Positions 52,475-60,041 of a stretch of 64,000 nt of DNA are shown here, in pieces. The stretch lies in the IMG/VR virus record IMGVR_UViG_3300033183_000491, positions 64,001 to 128,000 of that record; one strand, given 5' to 3'. Each line of letters starts with the position of its first letter. Position 1 is the stretch's first letter. Below the pieces are notes generated by a model. That model was not told where the DNA came from. It did not search any database and saw only the letters and a program-made list of their open reading frames with translations. The position numbers were made by a program, and so were the translations under genes. The DNA comes from a virus.

Positions 52475-54283
52475 TTAGATAACGTTCATGTCGAGGCATG
52501 TAACTGTTCCGTAGAAGTCAGCGCGGACCATCTTCTTACCGTAACGAGTCATAACACCCTTACGTGGTGTGAAATCCTCTGGTTGGAAGATGGTTGGTGT
52601 TACGATGAGTGGTACGTATGGAGCATAAACGAAGCCAGTCTCTAGGTAAGAACCACCTTTGTAACCAACGAGGATCTTGTTGCGTGGGAAGTATGGGTCT
52701 TTGTAAACTGTGAAACGGTTTGAAAGTGAACCAACCTTCTCTGCACCCATTGTGAAAGGAGCACCAACTTGTCCGTCACCGTCAAGGCTGTAGCTTGGGC
52801 GGTAAAGAACAGAAGCTTCAAGGATTGTAGCAACATCAGGAGAAACCACGATGAAGTTAGCAGAACCACGAAGAGTCTTTCTGTGGATTTCATTAGCAAC
52901 GTCGATAACAGTCTCTGTTAGGGTCTCATACCATTCACGAACTGTACCAGTGAATGCTGGACCAGGGGTGAGTGTAGAAGCACGTGCAATCTCTGCACCT
53001 GTACGCTTGTTAACGAATTTACCAGGTGAACGACTCCAGAAGAAGTTAGCACCTTGTGCACCTGTAAGAAGATCGCCAAGAATCTCACGATCGATTTCAA
53101 GAGCAATCTGCTCTGAAAGGATTTGTGTGAGCTCGACCTCTGCATCCATTGAGTGGTATGCGTTAAGGTCTTGCGCAAGCTCAGGACTCCAACGAGCACG
53201 GAGCTTACGTGTTTGTGCTGTTACTGGGATTGACTCGATCTTAATATCAATCTCTGGGATTGCAGATGGGTTAAGATCAGTAGGAGTTTCTGGCTGCAAG
53301 AATTCCATTGCTGGATCAACATCAACACCACCAACGCTGTTAGCAATACCTTCTGCACCATCAGCAGCTACGTATTCAACTGCTAAGACATTAAGATTAT
53401 TGTCAGCGCCACCTTTTGCTCTTAAAGCTTCTGTTGATGAGGTAGCACTTGTTTGAACGAGGAAAAGAACTCTATCACCAGCAACTGCATCAGCTTTAAA
53501 TAATGCGAGTGTATCACCTGTACCAACCTTTGAAACTTTTCTTACATTGTGTGAAAGACCACCTTGAAGTTTTTGCGCTGCAGAAATTTCAACAGAAATA
53601 GCAGCTGCATCATCTTCAATTGTTGCTTTTGCTGTCTTAATAAGAGAAAGATCAGCACCTGTAAGTGAAGATGTCGGACATAGAACAAATTGGAATGTGC
53701 TGCTCGAAGCTGCATCAATAACTGCTGAGTCATAATCAACAAGTGCTAAGTGAACTGCGTCAGTTGGATCAAATTTTGCAGTCTCTAAAAGAGCACCGTG
53801 AGCAACGTCTACAGATTTATGCTCGCGAGAGAAACCACTACCTACAAGATCGTATTGACCACCAAGAGCGTCAGCGCCACCTTGAATAGCCTTACCTGAA
53901 GGGCCACCATAGATTGACTCAGTTGTTTGGTGAGGACCTTCAACTGAACCGTATGTGTAATCTAGGTAGAAAAGGAGACCGCTTGGAAGGCTCATTGGTT
54001 GAATTGAAACGAGTTCATTTGCAATAAGACCACCAAAAACACGACGAACGATTGGGAATGCAATGTTTGAGAAACCACCAACATCGCCGCCATTCATTGT
54101 GCTGCTTTCGCGAAGAACTTGAGCAGCTTGGTTTTCTAGAAGAGTAGCCATGTTTTCACGGCTTGTTTCTTCCATGCCACGGAGAAGACCAGTGCGAGAC
54201 CATTTCTCAACGAGGCGCTTATTTTGTTGGCCTACGTGGCGGTCTCTAATACCTTCAGTTAACTTTTGTAATGAAAAACTCAT
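52475..54283 (-). CDS. major capsid protein, gp23-like
   Basis: 602 residues with the HK97/T4 fold. The N-terminal delta-like region has RLVEKWSRTGLLRGMEE, then ATLLENQAAQVLRE. Cleavage by the prohead protease is likely after Glu59 (VLRE-SSTM), near the T4 gp23 site at residue 65. Then FPIVRRVFGGLIANELVSIQ, then PMSLPSGLLFYLDY, is diagnostic of gp23, as is the end FTPRKGVMTRYGKKM, then VRADFYGTVTCLDM. Codon use is distinctly GC-richer than in other genes of the window, consistent with very high expression. It lies between the scaffold gene and its own strong terminator. Confidence 0.96.
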   Translation of the reverse strand: MSFSLQKLTEGIRDRHVGQQNKRLVEKWSRTGLLRGMEETSRENMATLLENQAAQVLRESSTMNGGDVGGFSNIAFPIVRRVFGGLIANELVSIQPMSLPSGLLFYLDYTYGSVEGPHQTTESIYGGPSGKAIQGGADALGGQYDLVGSGFSREHKSVDVAHGALLETAKFDPTDAVHLALVDYDSAVIDAASSSTFQFVLCPTSSLTGADLSLIKTAKATIEDDAAAISVEISAAQKLQGGLSHNVRKVSKVGTGDTLALFKADAVAGDRVLFLVQTSATSSTEALRAKGGADNNLNVLAVEYVAADGAEGIANSVGGVDVDPAMEFLQPETPTDLNPSAIPEIDIKIESIPVTAQTRKLRARWSPELAQDLNAYHSMDAEVELTQILSEQIALEIDREILGDLLTGAQGANFFWSRSPGKFVNKRTGAEIARASTLTPGPAFTGTVREWYETLTETVIDVANEIHRKTLRGSANFIVVSPDVATILEASVLYRPSYSLDGDGQVGAPFTMGAEKVGSLSNRFTVYKDPYFPRNKILVGYKGGSYLETGFVYAPYVPLIVTPTIFQPEDFTPRKGVMTRYGKKMVRADFYGTVTCLDMNVI

Positions 54284-54326
54284 ATGTTTTATCCTTTATT
54301 TATATAAATTAAATCTGTTAAAATTC

Positions 54327-55868
54327 TTAGTTCTTAATACCAGCAAGAGTTGCCCAGCGATCAAGTGCAGCAGATTCATTTAGAGTTTGTGCACTACGAA
54401 CAGGTTGTGAAGAAGAGTTAAGTGGTCTTCTTACAGAACCTTCTGCTAAGTTATTCTTCCTAGTTGGGTTTGCAATTGACTTAGAGAGGCTTTCAAATAG
54501 GATTTTAGCTTCACCAAGTGTTTTTGCGTTGTCGAGAGACTCAACAATGTGACGTTGTTGTTTCATTGAGAGTTCTCTGTTTTGCATGAGCTTGTTAGCG
54601 TAAAGAAGCTTCGCGTTGAATAGGTTCATTTCAGTGAGTTGGTCCTTCATTCCACGAAGAGCCTTTTTGTATTGAGAAAGCTTGCTTTCTAGCATACGAT
54701 TCATGCGTACAACTTTTGCAGCTTTAGTTTTCATCTCGTGCAATTTGTTAAGTTCAACACCATCAACAAATGCCTCACCCTCAATAGAACCTCCTCCAAA
54801 GTGTGAAGCTACATCTTTTGCTTCACCTTCACGAAGAGCCTTCATTCTACCAATTTCTCTTTTAAGCATATTTTCATCGATTTCTAGAATACGATCACGT
54901 GATTCGTACATACCTTCTTCTTTTGGCTCTTCTTCACCTTCTTCTTCACCTTCTTCTTCACCTTCTTCTTCAGAAGGTTTCTCAGTTTCGAAAAGAGCTT
55001 CGTCGATTTCAAGTTCTAGTTCTTCGCCAACATTCTCGTCTTCTTCAACAAGACCTGCAGCAATTGCTAATTCACGAACTGTAGTCTGGTCGGTGATTTC
55101 TAGTTCTTCACCTTCTTCTTCGACTTCTTCGACTTCTTCGACTTCTTCGACTTCTAGATCTTCATCTGCTTCTGCAGGTTGTTCCTCAGGAGCTTCTTCA
55201 CCAGCTTCATCTCCTGGAAGATCTGCAGCTTCATCACTTAAATCTAGTTCTTCTTCGTCACCGTCAGCTTCAAATAGATCCATCTCTAAAAGATCTGACA
55301 AGCTTTCGTTAAGATATTTACTATTAGAACGTCTTCTAGACATATTCTCTATCTCCTTGTTTAATTTATAGAATTCTTTTAAAAGTTCTTTATCACTTCT
55401 AATTATACTGTTTGTTTTTAAATTTGTTACTTCATTAAGTAAATTTTTATATAGAACAACAACTCTAGGTTTAGTCTGATGAAATAAGTTAGAGCTTTCT
55501 GATATTGTTATTGCCTTTTGAAGCGATTTAAGACTCTCTTTAAGAGATTCTAGTTTTTGGTGAGCTGCTTCTTTTTTTGCATTAGAATTAATTAATTTGT
55601 TTAATATTCTTCTAGACTCTGCATTAAGTTCAACTTTGTTTTCTTCTGTTTCTTCAACAGATTCATAATTGCTGCACTCTTCTGTCGTTTCTTCAGATTC
55701 TTCGACAGGACTATCAGTTTCTTCTTTTGATTCAAATAATCTTTTCTCAACTAAACTTTTGATTTGTGGAGAAATAGATTCAACAATATGTTGTTTGACC
55801 TTTTCTTCAGCAGCAAGTTTAATTTCTTCTGCAGCTTTAATTGCTTCGTTATATAATGTACTACTCAT
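54327..55868 (-). CDS. prohead core scaffold protein, gp22-like
   Basis: 513 residues, helical and highly charged. The N-terminal half has coiled coils (KKEAAHQKLESLKESLKSLQ). The middle is a long Glu-rich low-complexity region with runs of GEEE and EVEEVEEV. The C-terminal third has coiled coils (MNRMLESKLSQYKKALRGM) and ends SAALDRWATLAGIKN. It precedes the capsid gene, the position of scaffold genes. The region ITDQTTVRELAIAAGL recurs in the neighbouring 285-residue protein. Internal LxE/IxE-like sites could serve the protease. Confidence 0.82.
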   Translation of the reverse strand: MSSTLYNEAIKAAEEIKLAAEEKVKQHIVESISPQIKSLVEKRLFESKEETDSPVEESEETTEECSNYESVEETEENKVELNAESRRILNKLINSNAKKEAAHQKLESLKESLKSLQKAITISESSNLFHQTKPRVVVLYKNLLNEVTNLKTNSIIRSDKELLKEFYKLNKEIENMSRRRSNSKYLNESLSDLLEMDLFEADGDEEELDLSDEAADLPGDEAGEEAPEEQPAEADEDLEVEEVEEVEEVEEEGEELEITDQTTVRELAIAAGLVEEDENVGEELELEIDEALFETEKPSEEEGEEEGEEEGEEEPKEEGMYESRDRILEIDENMLKREIGRMKALREGEAKDVASHFGGGSIEGEAFVDGVELNKLHEMKTKAAKVVRMNRMLESKLSQYKKALRGMKDQLTEMNLFNAKLLYANKLMQNRELSMKQQRHIVESLDNAKTLGEAKILFESLSKSIANPTRKNNLAEGSVRRPLNSSSQPVRSAQTLNESAALDRWATLAGIKN

Positions 55869-55928
55869 GATAAAACCTATAATTTATATTATTTATATAT
55901 ATTAGAATTTTTGTTTTTTTATTAAACA

Positions 55929-56786
55929 CTAAATTTGTTTAACAATTCCTGCTCTTAAATTATCCAAAAATTCTTGATCAGACGTTGCATTTAAAATTTC
56001 AAAAGAAGATAATTTACCATTTTCTAAACTATTATAGTTAAATTTCGATAAAGGTGTATCAATAGTTTCTTCTCCCGAAGTTGTAGGAGTCATATCAATT
56101 TCAATGTCACCTTTAGGAGTACTTCCTTTAATTTTTACTTTGACTTTTTTTTGTCCGTAACCTTTATTATTAATACCATGACGTCCTGTGGGAAGATGTC
56201 CTGGAGGTGCTGCGTTTGCAGTATTTGTTGAAGCCATTGCATTTTTATACATGCTTCCTTTACCAGTAGACCTAACTGCAATACTTCCACTCATATATTT
56301 TTCAGACAAGATAACTTCTTTTATATAATCTTTAAGGTCGTTTTCCATTAAAGTATTCCCTTGGATTTCATGTCCTGCAGAAAGTCCTATAACACCAGCA
56401 ATACTATTTCCTAGGCCACCTAAACTAGAGATATCTGTACCTTTTTTAGCTAAACTATCTGATGCTCTTCTCTGGTATGATGTATGAGCTTTACTTTCAA
56501 TATCAGATTCGAATTCATTAAAATCAGATTCATTATCTCCAATAAGACCTGCATATAAAGCTAAATCTTTTACTGTAGTTTGAGAATTTATTTTGTAACT
56601 TTTTGTTTCTAATTCTTCTTCATCCCATTGGCCTTTTGGAGAGCTTAAAGCGTCACCCATATTCCAATTAGAACCAATTCCTTTACCGGGGCCTCCACCT
56701 AAAGATCCAATTCCTAATCCCGTTCTAGAATCGTAATTAAACGACCCTCCGAAAGAATTAGGATTAGTTGAACTGAAATTAGACAT
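55929..56786 (-). CDS. head-associated Gly/Ser-rich protein sharing a scaffold motif
   Basis: 285 residues. The N-terminus is Gly/Ser/Asn-rich and disordered (GSFNYDSRTGLGIGSLGGGP). Then SQTTVKDLALYAGLIGDNES follows, clearly related to DQTTVRELAIAAGLVEEDEN of the scaffold. The centre has a helix (MENDLKDYIKEVILSEKYM) and a basic beta region (QKKVKVKIKG). It is not recognised as a T4 protein. The location in the head operon suggests a prohead core or internal head component. Confidence 0.72.
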   Translation of the reverse strand: MSNFSSTNPNSFGGSFNYDSRTGLGIGSLGGGPGKGIGSNWNMGDALSSPKGQWDEEELETKSYKINSQTTVKDLALYAGLIGDNESDFNEFESDIESKAHTSYQRRASDSLAKKGTDISSLGGLGNSIAGVIGLSAGHEIQGNTLMENDLKDYIKEVILSEKYMSGSIAVRSTGKGSMYKNAMASTNTANAAPPGHLPTGRHGINNKGYGQKKVKVKIKGSTPKGDIEIDMTPTTSGEETIDTPLSKFNYNSLENGKLSSFEILNATSDQEFLDNLRAGIVKQI

Positions 56787-56799
56787 ATCTTCTTAAATC

Positions 56800-57381
56800 T
56801 TATTCAGGTTGAGAGTAATTAATGTTTGGATCTTCTGAAGGGTTTTTAGCTTCACCTAAAACTGGTCGAGATACATTTGAATTAACGCCTGATGAGTTAT
56901 AGTGAGAACTAAAATAAGTTCCTATTGTTGAAGCTTGAGTCCCTGGCTCATTTCTATCATCTCTCCAACCAAAACCTTTATTCTGTCTTTCAGCAGGAAT
57001 TGTAGCAACTCCACTAGTTTCAGCTGTAAGATTATTAATGTCTGGCGCAATAAGATTTGGACCTTTTCTAGACGGTTTATCTTTTGCACTTCCTAGATCA
57101 TCATACATTGAAAGAGCATTACCATGTGCAAAGTCAATTGCAGGAATAAAATCAGGGTTTCCACTTTCACCGGGTAAAGAAGAATCTAAACTATTCATTG
57201 TATTTACTGATGCAGTAAGTATTTCTGATCTCATATCGGGAAAAAGAAGACTTGATTGAGATGCAACTCCCATTGTACTAGTACTTCCATTTTGATATGA
57301 TTCTCTTTGGCGCTCTATTTGTTTATTAAATGTTGTTGCATTAACAAAGTCTTCAGCACCTGATTTTCTATATCCAGCCAT
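56800..57381 (-). CDS. hypothetical head-region protein
   Basis: 193 residues, Ser/Asn/Pro/Gly-rich and probably largely unstructured (MAGYRKSGAEDFVNATTFNK then IERQRESYQNG). No signal peptide or motif. It lies 13 bases upstream of the 285-residue protein gene, within the head transcript between protease and scaffold genes. It could be an internal or vertex-associated head protein; unidentified. Confidence 0.65.
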   Translation of the reverse strand: MAGYRKSGAEDFVNATTFNKQIERQRESYQNGSTSTMGVASQSSLLFPDMRSEILTASVNTMNSLDSSLPGESGNPDFIPAIDFAHGNALSMYDDLGSAKDKPSRKGPNLIAPDINNLTAETSGVATIPAERQNKGFGWRDDRNEPGTQASTIGTYFSSHYNSSGVNSNVSRPVLGEAKNPSEDPNINYSQPE

Positions 57382-57412
57382 AATAAAGCCCTTTCAGAGT
57401 TAAAATAAAAAC

Positions 57413-57703
57413 TTATATACCTTTAATTATACGTCTTCTAAGCTCTCTTTTAACTTCTTGAAGAGTTTTTAGTTCTTCAACCATTTTAGCTTCTTTGATT
57501 TTACATGCTTGATAATAGTCCATACATTGTGCAAGACTATTAGCATAATCAGATGGGCCAACCTCTTTTACTTTGTTACTAACCTCTGAAGGGTGTTTTG
57601 CTTTTAACTCAAGTGTTTCATTAAGAAGATCTTTCTCTTCTAAGACCATTCTTCTAATTGTTTCAGGTGTAACTTTAATAAGCTTTTCTCTATTTCTAGA
57701 CAT
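57413..57703 (-). CDS. small helical protein with KVTPE-type N-terminus
   Basis: 96 residues. NREKLIKVTPETIRRMVLEE is the same helix motif found in the repeat protein at 45658-45894. The rest is a coiled coil (KIKEAKMVEELKTLQEVKRE). It probably belongs to the prohead core. No enzymatic motif is seen. It lies in the head operon, separated by 82 bases of AT-rich spacer from the upstream 138-residue gene. Confidence 0.68.
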   Translation of the reverse strand: MSRNREKLIKVTPETIRRMVLEEKDLLNETLELKAKHPSEVSNKVKEVGPSDYANSLAQCMDYYQACKIKEAKMVEELKTLQEVKRELRRRIIKGI

Positions 57704-57785
57704 AAATTAACTCCATTAATTGTATTTTCATTAATTAATATATTCTTAAATATATCTAAAAAAATAAATTTTATTTTATTCAACA

Positions 57786-58202
57786 TTATTTATCCGAAAA
57801 TGCTAATGATGCCCAATTACTTGATGATCCACCAAACATTTCCATTGGGTCACTTTCGCTAACTGCTTGGCTAAAAACATCGATATTTTTTGCTGAAAAT
57901 TTGTTTGGTTGGTCAGCAGTGTTTTGCTCTTGTAAAGTTGTTTGCGCAGTATCTTCTAAAATCGAAGCCATAACAGGATCTTTTGTTGCTTGAGATATAA
58001 TCTGTTTTGTTTTCTTTTCAAAGTTTGGATTTAACACCTTGTTTGAAGATTCTTTTTTAACAGAGACATTTTCGTAATTACTTTTAACATTAAGACTTTC
58101 ATTTAGAGAAGTTGTATCTCCTTCACTAAGACCTTCAGCTAACAGTTCTACTAAACACTCTTTTACAATGCTTTTAAGCATACTTCTACTTACTTTTGCC
58201 AT
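57786..58202 (-). CDS. hypothetical head-operon protein with targeting-like N-terminus
   Basis: 138 residues. It starts AKVSRSMLKSIVKECLVELL, another variant of the recurring N-terminal helix. A Ser/Asn-rich, Lys-containing middle and a Gln/Asp-rich end (FSQAVSESDPMEMFGGSSSN) follow. No known family. The order protease, 133-residue protein, this gene points to the prohead core or a minor capsid role. Confidence 0.66.
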   Translation of the reverse strand: MAKVSRSMLKSIVKECLVELLAEGLSEGDTTSLNESLNVKSNYENVSVKKESSNKVLNPNFEKKTKQIISQATKDPVMASILEDTAQTTLQEQNTADQPNKFSAKNIDVFSQAVSESDPMEMFGGSSSNWASLAFSDK

Positions 58203-58208
58203 TAATCA

Positions 58209-58607
58209 TTAACTCCAGTCTAACATTGACTCTGGGACAGATTTAGAAGAATCAATATGAGTTAACCCAGCTATTACACTTACAGTAGCATTCACTGTTG
58301 TTTTTACCCATATTTTAGAACATCTTAACTCTAATCTTAAAATATGAGTATCAGCAGGAACAGTAAAGTATTGATCTGCAATGGGTTGGTCAACGTTAGG
58401 TTCATCAGCTGCAGCAGTAAAATATACATCGACTGCGACATTTGATGAAATCGTTATCCATCTAGTTACTCTTGGAAATTCAAAAGTATCTACAGTATTA
58501 TTAATAGACTTTGTTTTACAAAAAGGCAAACCACTAAGTTGATATTCGGGAACACTTGTAGCACTTGGACTTGGCCATCTTGTGTTATTTATATTATGAT
58601 CAGACAT
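58209..58607 (-). CDS. small beta-rich capsid-associated protein
   Basis: 132 residues from the ATG at 58607, which overlaps the protease stop (TAATG); a GTG nine bases upstream is less likely. It is rich in beta strands (VTRWITISSNVAVDVYFTA, QYFTVPADTHILRLELRCSK), which suggests a jelly-roll or Ig-like fold and a decoration or vertex role. No T4 counterpart is recognised. Translational coupling to the protease gene supports a head function. Confidence 0.7.
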   Translation of the reverse strand: MSDHNINNTRWPSPSATSVPEYQLSGLPFCKTKSINNTVDTFEFPRVTRWITISSNVAVDVYFTAAADEPNVDQPIADQYFTVPADTHILRLELRCSKIWVKTTVNATVSVIAGLTHIDSSKSVPESMLDWS

Positions 58608-59209
58608 TATTTCCACTCCAATATATCATTGAATATTCTATCTATTCTGTCTGACTTGTTAAAGACATTATTAATTGCATTTGGTTCAATCTCTTTTCCT
58701 TCACGCATCATAAATGCACCAGGAGTTGAAGGTTCAGAAACAAAATCCCAACATATTAATTGAAAATCATCCTGAACGATTTGCATGTCACCTTGCGTTC
58801 TAGTACTTCCAACACCCCTTGAAGAAATACCTAATGTGACTCCACTTTCAACCAAAGACTGAAGTATTTTTCCACTAGGAGTATTTAGAATTTCTACTGT
58901 ACCATAGACAATATTACCTTCCATGTAAGCTTCTTTAATATTATGTGAAGCGTTTTTTAATTCAACAACAGAAGAATCTGGATGGTCTAGTTCACCAAGA
59001 GCTCTATTTTCTTTAATAAACTTTTGATAATTTGTGATTTCTCTTTCAAGGATATTACGAGGATAAACTCTACCATTTTGATTAAGAGTTTCTGCTTTTT
59101 GGAGAATCCCTTTCATAATCAAAGGTTGACCTTTTTCTCTTTGTTCTTTAATAATCTTTGGGTCATATTCAAAATTAACCCATTCTGTGATAAGTCTTTG
59201 AGCTCCCAT
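58607..59209 (-). CDS. prohead protease, gp21-like
   Basis: 200 residues. LMKG-type strands are followed by NGRVYPRNILEREI, catalytic His76 in LGELDHPDSS, and nucleophile Ser129 or Ser130 in LGISSRGVGS. This is the His-Ser layout of the U9/S77 herpes-type prohead proteases. A later Asp in the DDFQLICWDFVSEPS segment may complete the site. It would cleave scaffold, capsid and core proteins after Glu. It lies between the portal-linked 277-residue protein gene and the small beta protein, with TAATG coupling to the latter. Confidence 0.92.
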   Translation of the reverse strand: MGAQRLITEWVNFEYDPKIIKEQREKGQPLIMKGILQKAETLNQNGRVYPRNILEREITNYQKFIKENRALGELDHPDSSVVELKNASHNIKEAYMEGNIVYGTVEILNTPSGKILQSLVESGVTLGISSRGVGSTRTQGDMQIVQDDFQLICWDFVSEPSTPGAFMMREGKEIEPNAINNVFNKSDRIDRIFNDILEWK

Positions 59210-59210
59210 T

Positions 59211-60041
59211 TTAATCTCCTAGTACTTCTTCTTTTAATTTGCCAATTGTTAAAAATCTTTGTAAGTTTTCTTTTGACATATCATTAATGTCTAAATTAGA
59301 TATGTTTCTTTTAACTTCGTTATATTTTTCTAATAGTATTTGATTGTTACAATCACTTATATAATTTTCTAGGAGGTGATTACAAGAATTTTTAACTGCC
59401 TGATATTTTTGAGATAGATTATCTTCATTATCTTTAATGTAAAGAGAGATTATTTCTCTTTGTGTTTCGTTGAGTTTTGAACTATATTTTTTCTCAAACA
59501 TTTCATTCATTATTTTATAAGTAAGTTTGTCAACTTTTTTCGGAGTAATTTCATTAGAAATAAGTTCTCTTTTACTTGTTAAATTTTCATGAAGTTTTAT
59601 TTCATATTCAGTTACAATGTCAAATTGAGGAGATTGATTTCTCCATTCATTTAATAGTGTCTGAATTGTTGCATATCGTCTATAGTCTTTAACTTTTCTT
59701 TCGAATATAACACCTTTTCCAAAAGTATAGTTTAAATCTCTTATTAAAGTAGATTTTTCTTCTTCTAAAATTTTATTGTCAAACATATGATTACAAGCTT
59801 TTTTAGCTTCTTTAATAATAGATGTAGCTAAAGTATCAGAAATCTCTTGAGTTTCTGAAAGTGCTTTGAATAACTTGTATTCTTTAAATAATTGTGATCC
59901 TTCTTTGAAATTATTTTTAATAATATCAATTGCAGCTTCGGCATTAGATTTATCATTTTCCATTAGACTTTCACAAACAAAATTAATAATTTGTTCATAT
60001 ATAATTCCAATGTTTCTTTTTTTATTATGATTCTTCGCCAT
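59211..60041 (-). CDS. hypothetical helical protein between portal and prohead protease
   Basis: 277 residues if started at the ATG at 60041, which has GGGAAG five bases before it. Earlier in-frame ATGs (60044, 60062) are possible. It is basic and helical (RNIGIIYEQIINFVCESLME, then KEAKKACNHMFDNKILEEEK). The early reading overlaps the end of the portal gene. T4 has small core proteins (gp67, gp68) in this position but there is no clear similarity. It is probably a prohead core or portal-associated protein. Confidence 0.7.
   Translation of the reverse strand: MAKNHNKKRNIGIIYEQIINFVCESLMENDKSNAEAAIDIIKNNFKEGSQLFKEYKLFKALSETQEISDTLATSIIKEAKKACNHMFDNKILEEEKSTLIRDLNYTFGKGVIFERKVKDYRRYATIQTLLNEWRNQSPQFDIVTEYEIKLHENLTSKRELISNEITPKKVDKLTYKIMNEMFEKKYSSKLNETQREIISLYIKDNEDNLSQKYQAVKNSCNHLLENYISDCNNQILLEKYNEVKRNISNLDINDMSKENLQRFLTIGKLKEEVLGD

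Noticed and set aside
52851-53456. Long plus-strand open frame of about 200 codons opposite the major capsid gene
   Set aside because: It is the mirror of a strongly conserved capsid gene with GC-biased codons, and has no ribosome site or recognisable domain.
54682-55371. Plus-strand open frame of about 229 codons, almost all Ser, opposite the scaffold gene
   Set aside because: Antisense of Glu-rich codons gives Ser-rich sequence; it is a shadow of the acidic scaffold region.
55890-55897. TATAAATA (T4 late promoter-like) upstream of the scaffold gene; another at about 54298-54305 before the capsid gene
   Set aside because: In DNA this AT-rich about a dozen copies per strand are expected by chance in 64 kb, and copies also occur inside genes and on the wrong strand. 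Without start-site data they cannot be called promoters.
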